IMG/VR virus record: IMGVR_UViG_3300043773_000401
Location: 1 to 64,000 of that record
DNA from: a virus
DNA length: 64,000 nt
Strand: one strand, 5' to 3'
Shown: positions 1-6,029 of the stretch, in pieces
Position numbering within the stretch: position 1 is the stretch's first letter
Layout: each line of letters begins with the position of its first letter
Program-made: the position numbers and the translations under genes
Notes under the pieces: generated by a model
Database searches by the model: none
What the model was told of the DNA's origin: nothing
Seen by the model: the letters and a program-made list of their open reading frames with translations, nothing else

Positions 1-1064
1 TGCATACCACAAGTAGTAACTTCTAAATAACTTGTATTATCTGGAGTAAAGTCTACCCTAGTATTAACAGTTATGTTTACATTAGAAAAGGTATATGTGT
101 AATAACCAGATACTAGTGTCCAACTAGCTGCAGTTAATGTTTGACCTGTAAGTCTAACTATAGAAGCTCCACCACCACCAGAATATTGTGGGATATTCAA
201 TGTACTACCTATTAACGTGGCAGCACCACTTGTTCCTGTAGTAGTAAGTGTTAATGCATCTTGTTTGCTATTAAAAGTGTTCCAATCTGTAGAAGATAAA
301 TATCCATCTTGAACAGCTCCTGATTGTGGCATACTTAAGTTAGGTGCAGTACCTCCTGTAGAAGCCATAGGTGCTGATGCTGTTACTGCAGTTACTGTTC
401 CACCACTAGATGGACTAGAGTTAGTTATTGTAAAGTTAGGGTAAGTACCAGTTATACCAATACCAGTTCCTGCTGTTAAAGCAACAGTCTGATCAGGAAG
501 AGTATTTTGTAATGTAAAACTAGGATATGTTCCTGTTACTGCTAGTCCAGAACCTGTAGTTCCTAAACTTACAACTTGATCTGGTGCTGTATTAGTAACA
601 GTAAATGTGCCAGATGTAGTTATAGGTCCTGGAGGAGATACACTTATACCAGTTCCTGCATCTACATCTATAGATGTTACAGTTCCTCCACTTGAAGGAG
701 ATGTATTACTAATGGTAAAATTAGGATATGTACCTGCAACTCCAATACCTGTACCAGCAGTTAGTGCTACTGTTTGATCTGGTAAAGTATTAGTAACTAT
801 ATTACCAGCTAAACTAATTCCTATTCCTGCAGTTAATCCGTCTTGCTTACTATTAAAGGTAGTCCAGTCAACTGCCGATAAATACCCGGAAGTTGCTCCT
901 GTTGCTTGAGTAATAGATATATCTGGTGTTGCTCCACCTGTAGAAGATAAAGGAGTAGTGGCAGTAACTGATGTAACTCCCCCACCACCTGATCCAGGTA
1001 GTAGTATCCCCCCGGTCAAGTAAGCTTTTTTTATTTTACCAGCTGAGTCAATTATTAAGACCAT
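1..1064 (-). CDS. Repeat-rich tail fibre-like structural protein, 3' end beyond the window (partial)
   Basis: Reading the minus strand from the ATG at 1062-1064, the frame stays open to the left edge, so about 354 residues are visible and the C-terminus is missing. The start overlaps the end of the upstream gene by 10 bases. The sequence is rich in Gly, Thr, Ser and Val and is built from repeated blocks: SGGTVT-type strands, PDQTVALTAGTGIG-type blocks, and two copies of GYLSxxDWxTFNSKQD. The DWNTFNSKQ element is a familiar beta-rich motif in phage fibre and appendage proteins, where it precedes receptor-binding regions. Role in host adhesion is inferred from composition and from its place in the late strand; there is no direct evidence for the receptor. 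Confidence 0.7.
   Translation of the reverse strand, partial: MVLIIDSAGKIKKAYLTGGILLPGSGGGGVTSVTATTPLSSTGGATPDISITQATGATSGYLSAVDWTTFNSKQDGLTAGIGISLAGNIVTNTLPDQTVALTAGTGIGVAGTYPNFTISNTSPSSGGTVTSIDVDAGTGISVSPPGPITTSGTFTVTNTAPDQVVSLGTTGSGLAVTGTYPSFTLQNTLPDQTVALTAGTGIGITGTYPNFTITNSSPSSGGTVTAVTASAPMASTGGTAPNLSMPQSGAVQDGYLSSTDWNTFNSKQDALTLTTTGTSGAATLIGSTLNIPQYSGGGGASIVRLTGQTLTAASWTLVSGYYTYTFSNVNITVNTRVDFTPDNTSYLEVTTCGM
240..980 (-). repeat. Internal tandem-like repeats of the fibre gene
   Basis: Two diverged copies of a block ending in GYLSxxDWxTFNSKQD are coded at about 838-980 and 255-398. Two copies of a PDQTVALTAGTGIG...GTYPNFTI block are coded at about 685-790 and 395-500, with a third, more diverged copy at about 495-585. 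The copies differ at many synonymous and replacement sites, so they are old protein-level repeats and not recent DNA duplications. Confidence 0.7.
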
Positions 1065-1369
1065 GTTCCTACTATACTAATATCACAGGGTGCTGAAACA
1101 ACAACATTATAAAAGTCATTAGGTTTAAGTACTCTTAGGGTAGTATCATATAACTTATCCCCGGCAGCTAAACTTTCCCTAAGAATAACAGTACTAACAC
1201 TATTCCTTATAATAGATACTTCTACTGTACATGCTAATGCTGGATTAACAGGAACAAATGAAGCATTAGCTATATTAGCATCTTCATAGTTAACATCACC
1301 TACTAGAGATGGTGTACTAAATGCATAGTTAGTTGCTACCTGTTGATATTTAGAAAATGTACCTGCCAT
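1055..1369 (-). CDS. Hypothetical late protein, 104 aa
   Basis: No family recognised. The 104-residue product starts MAGTFSKYQQ and is predicted beta-rich, with alternating Val/Ile/Thr stretches and few charges, which suits a small virion or tail accessory protein. It lies between the fibre-like gene (10-base overlap downstream) and another small gene (1-base overlap upstream), in the same late minus-strand operon as the metallophosphoesterase. Structural role is inferred only from that context. Confidence 0.6.
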   Translation of the reverse strand: MAGTFSKYQQVATNYAFSTPSLVGDVNYEDANIANASFVPVNPALACTVEVSIIRNSVSTVILRESLAAGDKLYDTTLRVLKPNDFYNVVVSAPCDISIVGTWS

Positions 1370-1665
1370 TAGTCTACATCTTTTTCTATGGTAGCATCCT
1401 TAGTAAGTAATACCATCAATTCATAATAAGGTATCCTTACTATAACTTCAGTACCAGAGTTTAATACTATAACTGAGAAATCTTCAGGGACTAATTTCTT
1501 AGGACCTGTATATGTATTAGACAACACTATATTTCTCATATCTGGTATGTCTAGGTCACATGCTTCTCTAACCATGAATATACTATTCATATTTAAGTTG
1601 ATTTTACATTGTACTAGGTATGAGTTATCATACTCTTCAAAAAATATAAGTGTGTCAGTAATCAT
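1369..1665 (-). CDS. Hypothetical late protein, 98 aa
   Basis: No family recognised. A 98-residue acidic protein (many Asp/Glu) with beta-strand-like segments, starting MITDTLIFFE. Its stop shares one base with the next start downstream, and one base separates it from the metallophosphoesterase stop upstream, so it is translationally coupled within the late operon. A virion or assembly role is possible but nothing in the sequence proves it. Confidence 0.6.
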   Translation of the reverse strand: MITDTLIFFEEYDNSYLVQCKINLNMNSIFMVREACDLDIPDMRNIVLSNTYTGPKKLVPEDFSVIVLNSGTEVIVRIPYYELMVLLTKDATIEKDVD

Positions 1666-1666
1666 A

Positions 1667-2551
1667 CTATCCTTCTATTAAAGTTATCTCAAATTTAGGA
1701 AATCTTCCTTTCTTTTCATTAGTCCCTATAGAAAATTTTATCCAGGCACCACCTAAAGACGGAGCATTAAATCCTTTACTAACTTCCCACTGACTATCTT
1801 TACTATCTTTAAATGTAGACAACTGGATATGAGCTTGATCCTTAACTGTGTAGTTCATGTCAGCATTAAGAGATTTCTTAGTCCTATATACTACCCACTT
1901 CTGGTGAATATGACCATACACATATATATCAGCATCTATCATAGTCTGAGTCCGGCTAGTATTGATTACCCCCATAGTCACCGGAGCATTTCCCCCTAGT
2001 CCATGATTCCTATACATAAGTAAAGAAGCAGCCCCTTTAGTAATTTCTCCAGCACTAGTAAGCTGTTCAAACTGAAACTTAATAAACCCATCATATTGCT
2101 GATGTTGGATATTACTTCCGGTCTCTCTGTTTAACTCCTTGATAAGTTGCTTAGTCAGGTTACGTTCATGTCTCTGATTAACAGACTGCTCATGATTACC
2201 TTCACCTAGTATAGCAATGTTCTTAGCATAAGGCTTAAGAAAATCTACAGAGTCTTCTATAACAAGATCAAAGTAATTACCAAACTGAAACTCAGGCTTA
2301 ATATCTCCTTTAGTAGATCTTTTATCATACTTACCTCCCATCACATCAAACCAATCTCCATTATCTATAATAATAGCATTTCTTTCTACTGCCTGATCTA
2401 GTATTTCTTTAAGCTTTCGGGTATTACACTTCTTATTATCCTTGTGTACGTCAGAAGTAAGAAGCACCCACTGTGACCATTCTTTAGTATTCTTAAAAGG
2501 AACCCTAATAATTACACCATCATTCTTGGTCTCCCATGTCGGTTTTGCCAT
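1667..2551 (-). CDS. Calcineurin-like metallophosphoesterase
   Basis: A metal-dependent phosphoesterase of 294 residues. The two-metal signature is complete in order: SDVHKD (D34, H36), GDWFD (D66), GNHE (N119, H120, E121), an isolated catalytic His region near 180, and GHIH near 215. Length matches single-domain members of the calcineurin-like family, which hydrolyse phosphodiesters in nucleic acids, nucleotides or proteins; the substrate here cannot be told. It is the first gene of the visible late minus-strand run and faces the divergent control region. In phages such enzymes are found among both nucleic-acid processing and tail-associated genes. Confidence 0.88.
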   Translation of the reverse strand: MAKPTWETKNDGVIIRVPFKNTKEWSQWVLLTSDVHKDNKKCNTRKLKEILDQAVERNAIIIDNGDWFDVMGGKYDKRSTKGDIKPEFQFGNYFDLVIEDSVDFLKPYAKNIAILGEGNHEQSVNQRHERNLTKQLIKELNRETGSNIQHQQYDGFIKFQFEQLTSAGEITKGAASLLMYRNHGLGGNAPVTMGVINTSRTQTMIDADIYVYGHIHQKWVVYRTKKSLNADMNYTVKDQAHIQLSTFKDSKDSQWEVSKGFNAPSLGGAWIKFSIGTNEKKGRFPKFEITLIEG

Positions 2552-2935
2552 AAATAATAATATCTACTGCTAATATACAACATCCCTAGATAACTACCAA
2601 ATCTGAATGTTAATAAAGTGTTAGTAAGGGGTATAGGAATTATATATGTAGTAAAAAGAGAAGGGGTGGTAATTAACAACCCCCAGCAAAAAAATTCAGA
2701 GGGGGCTACCCCCATGGTTGTGGAGAGAGAGCAAGGGGTGGGTGGGGGTGTTGTAGAAAAAAAGCATGCTTGGCAAAGAAGATGTGTGTGATGTGAGAAG
2801 AAGAAGTGTGGTGTGCAGCAGGCAGGCAAGCAGAAGAAGTAGAAAGAGAGGAGCAAGCAGAGCAAGGGAAGATGTATATAGAATACTATACTATATATTA
2901 TATATACTATACCCGTTTGATTACTTAATACACAT
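2552..2935. other. Divergent intergenic control region with purine-skewed tract
   Basis: This stretch of 384 bases has no convincing gene. It separates the minus-strand late run from the plus-strand early run, so promoters must fire outward in both directions. From about 2690 to 2875 the plus strand is nearly all purine plus scattered T/C, with AGAAG, GAGAG and GCAAG repeats. It is followed by a run of alternating TATA at 2876-2910 that should melt easily, and then the first early promoter copy. A 184-codon minus-strand frame crosses it, but the translation is low-complexity (Cys, Phe, Leu, Ser) and is rejected as a gene. Confidence 0.6.
2911..2919 (+). promoter_or_regulatory. Early-promoter motif copy 1 (variant)
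   Basis: ACCCGTTTG, one base different from the core ACCCTTTTG seen repeatedly downstream. It lies 16 bases before the ATG of the first plus-strand gene and directly after the TATA-rich run. Called a promoter because of recurrence at constant distance from start codons. Confidence 0.5.
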
Positions 2936-3190
2936 ATGAAGAAACCAGAATTGCTTTTAATTCCTGTTGTATCATTTATAATAGGGATAGGATTAGGTGC
3001 AGGTGCTATGTTAGGTAGGTCATCTGCAGCACAAGTAACTACCAATGATGGTGTATGGACATTCATTGGAGATACTAATAACGGGGCTGAATGGAGAGTT
3101 ACTGATGATCAAGATAGTACATCAGTAGTTCATATATACCATAACGGCAAACTAGCAACATGGGTAGGGGAACCATGTAATTGCTATTAA
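2936..3190 (+). CDS. Small membrane-anchored early protein, 84 aa
   Basis: First gene of the plus strand. Residues about 5-27 form one hydrophobic helix rich in Ile, Val and Gly (MKKPELLLIPVVSFIIGIG), which would act as a signal anchor. The remainder is a short soluble domain that ends in a Cys pair (PCNCY) and would face the periplasm. No family recognised. As the first early cassette it may alter the host envelope, for example superinfection exclusion, but that is only a guess from topology. It is followed by its own terminator at 3254. Confidence 0.65.
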   Translation: MKKPELLLIPVVSFIIGIGLGAGAMLGRSSAAQVTTNDGVWTFIGDTNNGAEWRVTDDQDSTSVVHIYHNGKLATWVGEPCNCY

Positions 3191-3253
3191 CTTATCTTCC
3201 CTTATATGTAATTCACATCAATAGTGCTAGGCAGCAATCCTGGTCGCAACTTA

Positions 3254-3283
3254 CAGAGCTAAACAATAATGCTCTGTTTTTTT
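3254..3283 (+). terminator. Intrinsic terminator after cassette 1
   Basis: Stem CAGAGC (3254-3259) pairs with GCTCTG (3271-3276), followed by a run of Ts. An upstream start for the next gene at 3269 would lie inside this hairpin, which argues for the later ATG at 3323. Confidence 0.75.
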
Positions 3284-3292
3284 CTTTATAGT

Positions 3293-3303
3293 AAACCCTT
3301 TTG
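3293..3303 (+). promoter_or_regulatory. Early-promoter motif copy 2
   Basis: AAACCCTTTTG, exact, 19 bases before the ATG at 3323 and 10 bases after the preceding terminator. Confidence 0.6.
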
Positions 3304-3322
3304 TGTAAGTAATCTAATATAT

Positions 3323-3526
3323 ATGAACACACTAACAAAGAAACTAATGGTACTATTTGGTACTTTCTGTATTCCATTCTTGATAGTATGGATATCAGTT
3401 CTAATGACAGCATTTACTGTTAACTTCCGGGAAGTATTTGAGAGTCCTATCTTTTGGGGAATAACTGTAATATACTGGATAATCTGGTTCTGTTTTATAG
3501 GTTATTTAGTAGAAGATATTGAGTAA
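3323..3526 (+). CDS. Small two-helix membrane protein, 67 aa
   Basis: No family recognised. Two hydrophobic segments are visible, about residues 7-27 and 40-61, separated by a short loop (NFREVFESP), giving a two-span inner-membrane hairpin with an acidic C-terminus (VEDIE). The start at 3323 was chosen over an in-frame upstream codon at 3269 because the latter lies in a terminator and upstream of the promoter motif. It stands alone between a promoter and a terminator. Holin-like size and topology are noted, but it is far from the lysis genes. Confidence 0.65.
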   Translation: MNTLTKKLMVLFGTFCIPFLIVWISVLMTAFTVNFREVFESPIFWGITVIYWIIWFCFIGYLVEDIE

Positions 3527-3545
3527 GTGGTGTATTTAGGTTTGA

Positions 3546-3575
3546 GAGCATAGGTATATCCTGTGCTCTTTTTTT
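3546..3575 (+). terminator. Intrinsic terminator after cassette 2
   Basis: Nine-base stem GAGCATAGG (3546-3554) with CCTGTGCTC (3560-3568), one wobble pair, loop TATAT, then seven Ts. Confidence 0.85.
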
Positions 3576-3582
3576 GTGAGTT

Positions 3583-3593
3583 AAACCCTTTTG
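3583..3593 (+). promoter_or_regulatory. Early-promoter motif copy 3
   Basis: AAACCCTTTTG, exact, 18 bases before the ATG at 3612, immediately after the terminator. Confidence 0.6.
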
Positions 3594-3611
3594 AATAACT
3601 AATACATCATT

Positions 3612-3902
3612 ATGCAGAAAATTAACATCAATGGTATTGAGCAGGAAGTACTCATGTTCACACCACAAATTAATGGGCAATTGGCCATTGTCCACCTATC
3701 CGTGCTACATAAGCTAACGGATCTATTACCAAAGGCTTCATTGGATACTATTAAATTCAGAATCACAAGTACTATACAGACTTGTACCTCAATAGATGGT
3801 ATCATAGAATTCATGAAGCAAGAAATAGCCTTCCAAGAAACTGTCAACTGCATTAGGCAGGTTAATGCTGAAGAGATTAACCCACAGCCTATTAACTGGT
3901 AG
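3612..3902 (+). CDS. Hypothetical early protein, 96 aa
   Basis: No family recognised. A soluble protein with a beta-rich N-terminal third (QKININGIEQEVL), then a helical middle and a C-terminal helix ending PQPINW. Two cysteines, no signal peptide or membrane segment. It has its own motif-type promoter and terminator, so it is a monocistronic early cassette. A large frame on the opposite strand covers the same bases but has no promoter and is taken as a shadow. Confidence 0.6.
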   Translation: MQKININGIEQEVLMFTPQINGQLAIVHLSVLHKLTDLLPKASLDTIKFRITSTIQTCTSIDGIIEFMKQEIAFQETVNCIRQVNAEEINPQPINW

Positions 3903-3933
3903 AACATGTAGGGCTAACTATTAATTAACAATG

Positions 3934-3964
3934 GGGGATGGGATAAATCCTGTCCCCTTTTTTT
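3934..3964 (+). terminator. Intrinsic terminator after cassette 3
   Basis: Ten-base stem GGGGATGGGA (3934-3943) with TCCTGTCCCC (3948-3957), two wobble pairs, loop TAAA, then a T run to 3964. Confidence 0.85.
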
Positions 3965-3975
3965 GTTTGTCTATG

Positions 3976-3986
3976 AAACCCTTTTG
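3976..3986 (+). promoter_or_regulatory. Early-promoter motif copy 4
   Basis: AAACCCTTTTG, exact, 18 bases before the ATG at 4005. It decides the start: a longer frame open from 3963 would include the promoter itself. Confidence 0.6.
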
Positions 3987-4004
3987 CACACTCAAATAAA
4001 TCAT

Positions 4005-4211
4005 ATGGACACTACCACACTATTGTCAGTCATAGAACTGATAGAAAATCAGATTAGTAATCTTGAAGAAAGATTAATATCTAGGGATAAGACAGACCCT
4101 TTTATACTAGCAGAAAGAGAAGCAATCCATCAGTTAAGGTTATTAATGGACCATCTTCAATGTGAGATAGAAGGAAGACTCAACGGGTATGAAATGTATC
4201 TATCAGAGTAA
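4005..4211 (+). CDS. Small coiled-coil early protein, 68 aa
   Basis: No family recognised. Starting at MDTTTLLSVI, the protein is almost all helix with a heptad-like pattern (IELIENQISNLEERL) and many Glu, Arg and Leu, so it should form a coiled-coil dimer. No Cys, no membrane segment. Such small helical early phage proteins often bind a host enzyme, but no target can be named. Monocistronic, with its own promoter motif and a downstream hairpin. Confidence 0.6.
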   Translation: MDTTTLLSVIELIENQISNLEERLISRDKTDPFILAEREAIHQLRLLMDHLQCEIEGRLNGYEMYLSE

Positions 4212-4217
4212 AAAACA

Positions 4218-4241
4218 GAGATAGGTGTAACAGCCTATCTC
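4218..4241 (+). terminator. Hairpin after cassette 4
   Basis: Perfect eight-base stem GAGATAGG (4218-4225) with CCTATCTC (4234-4241). There is no long T run; the next promoter motif begins two bases later, so hairpin and promoter abut. Confidence 0.55.
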
Positions 4242-4242
4242 T

Positions 4243-4253
4243 TAACCCTTTTG
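4243..4253 (+). promoter_or_regulatory. Early-promoter motif copy 5
   Basis: TAACCCTTTTG, one base from the consensus at the first position, 19 bases before the ATG at 4273. Confidence 0.55.
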
Positions 4254-4272
4254 TAAATTTAATACACACTAT

Positions 4273-4545
4273 ATGGATTTAATGTATGACATGCGTAGTT
4301 TTCACTACAATAAGTTAGGAAGACAATTCCTTACTACCAATAAGAATGTTATGAAAGTAGAAGCAGTTACTAATATCTCCGGGACAGTGTTTAGTCCTAC
4401 TACTAATATAGAGATAGGTAGAGAACAGTTCTATATCTTTAATACAGATACTTATGGTAGAAGAAGATTCAGGTTACAGTGGGAAACAGATACACTAATG
4501 TACTTTGCATCAGAAGACGGTTTCTCCTGTGTAGTCTATAAGTAG
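4273..4545 (+). CDS. Hypothetical early protein, 90 aa
   Basis: No family recognised. A compact, mostly beta-strand protein with many Tyr, Phe and Arg residues (YGRRRFRLQWETDT), no signal peptide, one Cys near the end. The aromatic/basic pattern would suit a nucleic-acid or protein-binding barrel, but no motif proves it. It has its own promoter motif and ends inside a UUCG hairpin. Confidence 0.6.
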   Translation: MDLMYDMRSFHYNKLGRQFLTTNKNVMKVEAVTNISGTVFSPTTNIEIGREQFYIFNTDTYGRRRFRLQWETDTLMYFASEDGFSCVVYK

Positions 4546-4563
4546 GGCTTCGGTCCTACTTTA
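4541..4563 (+). terminator. UUCG-capped hairpin overlapping the stop codon of cassette 5
   Basis: Stem AGTAGGGC (4541-4548), loop TTCG, and GTCCTACT (4553-4560), with one wobble pair; the C(UUCG)G loop is unusually stable. The TAG stop at 4543-4545 lies in the stem. Only a short T tail follows. Confidence 0.65.
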
Positions 4564-4575
4564 TGGGCCTGTGTT

Positions 4576-4586
4576 AAACCCTTTTG
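4576..4586 (+). promoter_or_regulatory. Early-promoter motif copy 6 (drives an RNA without an ORF)
   Basis: AAACCCTTTTG, exact. No start codon with a usable frame follows; instead a structured region and a terminator follow. Confidence 0.6.
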
Positions 4587-4596
4587 TATTAGTAAG

Positions 4597-4685
4597 AGAG
4601 GTGTGACTTCGGTTATAAAGTTCAGAAGATAAGCATATTGCGGTATCTACTGTCCACATCTCTACCCTAATGGGTCTTTTTTTTT
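4597..4685 (+). ncRNA. Candidate structured small RNA of about 90 nt
   Basis: The stretch between promoter copy 6 and a strong terminator has no ORF but can fold. The outer stem pairs AGAGGTGTG (4597-4605) with CACATCTCT (4655-4663), one wobble. Inside are a small ACTT/AAGT hairpin (4606-4621) and an AGATA...TATCT hairpin with an inner GCA/TGC stem (about 4627-4647). The terminator hairpin follows without a gap. It does not match a tRNA or any ribozyme core known to me. A regulatory phage sRNA is the likely reading; the function is unknown. Confidence 0.5.
4664..4685 (+). terminator. Intrinsic terminator of the candidate small RNA
   Basis: ACCC (4664-4667), loop TAAT, GGGT (4672-4675), then C and nine Ts (4677-4685). 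Confidence 0.75.
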
Positions 4686-4736
4686 GGTACTAATCACACA
4701 CCTGTGCACAGAGTAATTCTCTCTCCCTGTATACTT

Positions 4737-4747
4737 AAACCCTTTTG
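4737..4747 (+). promoter_or_regulatory. Early-promoter motif copy 7
   Basis: AAACCCTTTTG, exact, 41 bases before the ATG at 4789. The leader contains AGATAGTTTAATT, shared with copy 8. Confidence 0.6.
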
Positions 4748-4788
4748 GTAACAGATAGTTTAATTTCATTTATTTAATTCATTTAATT

Positions 4789-5214
4789 ATGCCTCAAATT
4801 CTAAAAGCCTTTTATCTTAAGGCACAAAACAGCAAAACAGCAAAGAATGCTGACGGAACTCCAAAGACCTACTTTCACTATGTTGTAGACGGAACACCTG
4901 AACAGTTAGACCTCTATCGTGAGAGATGCTACAAGGGTATTTCTGAATGGGCACATGACCCTGAATATACAGGTGGCAAATTGTCCAATTTAGCAGGTAA
5001 TCCTATTTATCAAGATGCAGTAGCAAGCATTGATAATGTAGTAGATTTGATTATACCTGATGATGAAACCAAGCAGCCTTATATAGACTGGGATCATCAG
5101 AAGCGTATTACCTCATTAGCCAAGCAAGGTCTGATACAGATTACTACACCTACCAAGGTATCAAGGTCTGTCAGTACCAAGGTTGAAGAGACAGAAGAAC
5201 TTGACGGGCTATAA
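4789..5214 (+). CDS. Early protein, paralogue of the gene at 5538, 141 aa
   Basis: No family recognised. Its segment VVDGTPEQLDLYRERC resembles QVEGTAEELLAFRNTE in the 126-residue product of the next cassette. Both proteins end with an acidic patch and DGL (EELDGL here), and both have the same longer leader with AGTTTAATT, so they look like a diverged duplicate pair. The central part is helical and mixed-charge; there is no membrane segment or enzyme motif. The acidic tail followed by a hydrophobic end recalls ssDNA-binding protein tails, which recruit partners, but this is inference. Monocistronic with a strong terminator. Confidence 0.65.
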   Translation: MPQILKAFYLKAQNSKTAKNADGTPKTYFHYVVDGTPEQLDLYRERCYKGISEWAHDPEYTGGKLSNLAGNPIYQDAVASIDNVVDLIIPDDETKQPYIDWDHQKRITSLAKQGLIQITTPTKVSRSVSTKVEETEELDGL

Positions 5215-5224
5215 CAGCCAAAGA

Positions 5225-5257
5225 ATGCCCTGCCTAACGGTAGGGTATTTCTTTTTT
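5225..5257 (+). terminator. Intrinsic terminator after cassette 7
   Basis: Ten-base stem ATGCCCTGCC (5225-5234) with GGTAGGGTAT (5239-5248), loop TAAC, then a T-rich run to 5257. Confidence 0.85.
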
Positions 5258-5264
5258 ACAGCAG

Positions 5265-5403
5265 TGTCTCAACCCTAGAGAGACAAGGGCTCTACCGTAG
5301 AATGCGGGATACAGGGCTATAAAGGCTGTAAAATTGTCTTAGCCTTAGAGCTACAAGGCTTTGCTCAGAGAGATCCTTACCATCTTACAGTTATTGCTCT
5401 GAG
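5265..5403 (+). other. Structured non-coding stretch, possible RNA or leader
   Basis: The 323-base gap between the two paralogous genes holds no gene. It contains four consecutive stems: TGTCTC/GAGACA (5265-5285), TACAG/CTGTA (5310-5330), AGCCTT/AAGGCT (5341-5360) and CTCAGAG/CTCTGAG (5364-5403). No promoter motif precedes it after the terminator at 5225, so expression is uncertain. It could be a small RNA, a processing site or a DNA-level element. Confidence 0.35.
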
Positions 5404-5427
5404 AAAATTATAGATTTATAGTGTGTG

Positions 5428-5483
5428 CTCTCTCTGTTCTTCTCTCTCTTTCTCTTCCTCTCCCTCTCTCTCTTCTCCTACCC
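5428..5483 (+). repeat. Pyrimidine tract (CT-rich low complexity)
   Basis: Nearly uninterrupted C/T run on the plus strand, mostly CTCTCT and CTTCTC units, just before promoter copy 8. It is the strand mirror of the purine-rich tract at 2690-2875 and closes the cassette array on its right side. Confidence 0.7.
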
Positions 5484-5494
5484 AAACCCTTTTG
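5484..5494 (+). promoter_or_regulatory. Early-promoter motif copy 8
   Basis: AAACCCTTTTG, exact, 43 bases before the ATG at 5538, with GGATAGTTTAATT in the leader as in copy 7. Confidence 0.6.
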
Positions 5495-5537
5495 TAGTTG
5501 GATAGTTTAATTATAAAAGTATAAAAATCAAAGAGTT

Positions 5538-5918
5538 ATGAAAGGTTTATTTATTAATGATTACATGAAAAACAATGTTGTATACAATGTGTATCAAGTA
5601 GAAGGAACAGCTGAAGAGTTATTAGCATTTAGAAATACAGAGAGTGCTAAATCTACAGACCCAGAAACAGGCAAAGACTTGTGGTTTACTAGACAGTTTA
5701 ACGGCAATACTGTAGAACTTGCTATTAGTAAGAACAATAGAGTCTATGCTGACAATGGTGAACTACGTAGATTTGCTGATATGTGTGGTAGAATGGGTAC
5801 TGTAGGTGAACAAATGCTGATGAAAAAGATCAGTGAACTGTCTACTAAAAGACCTGTTAGAGCTATACAGAATGTAGTAGTTAATGATACTGCAGATGAT
5901 GTATTAGATGGGTTATAA
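5538..5918 (+). CDS. Early protein, paralogue of the gene at 4789, 126 aa
   Basis: No family recognised. The N-terminal half matches the 141-residue neighbour at VEGTAEELLAFRN, and the C-terminus again ends in an acidic patch plus LDGL. The middle contains a short basic helix (ELRRFADMCGRM). Both copies have a promoter motif with a leader of 41-43 bases, unlike the 16-19 of the other cassettes, so expression control was duplicated with the gene. A partner-binding role for the tail is inferred. Confidence 0.65.
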   Translation: MKGLFINDYMKNNVVYNVYQVEGTAEELLAFRNTESAKSTDPETGKDLWFTRQFNGNTVELAISKNNRVYADNGELRRFADMCGRMGTVGEQMLMKKISELSTKRPVRAIQNVVVNDTADDVLDGL

Positions 5919-5937
5919 TTTCATGTAAGTAACTGAT

Positions 5938-5974
5938 AATGAGATAGTGATACACAGACTTATCCTATCTCATT
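5938..5974 (+). terminator. Hairpin after cassette 8
   Basis: Perfect ten-base stem AATGAGATAG (5938-5947) with CTATCTCATT (5965-5974); GTCTTT follows in place of a long T run. Confidence 0.65.
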
Positions 5975-6029
5975 GTCTTTACTAACTCACAACTTTTTTA
6001 ACTATTCAAAATAACTATACTATAATACT

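Noticed and set aside
2512-3066. A 184-codon minus-strand frame across the divergent control region
   Set aside because: The translation is low-complexity (runs of Cys, Phe, Leu, Ser, Pro) and reflects the purine-rich tract; it overlaps genes on both sides.
3213-3413. Minus-strand frame of 66 codons
   Set aside because: It covers a terminator, an early promoter and the start of the gene at 3323 and has no features of its own.
3599-3907. Minus-strand frame of 102 codons
   Set aside because: Fully antisense to the 96-residue early gene, which has promoter and terminator; shadow frame.
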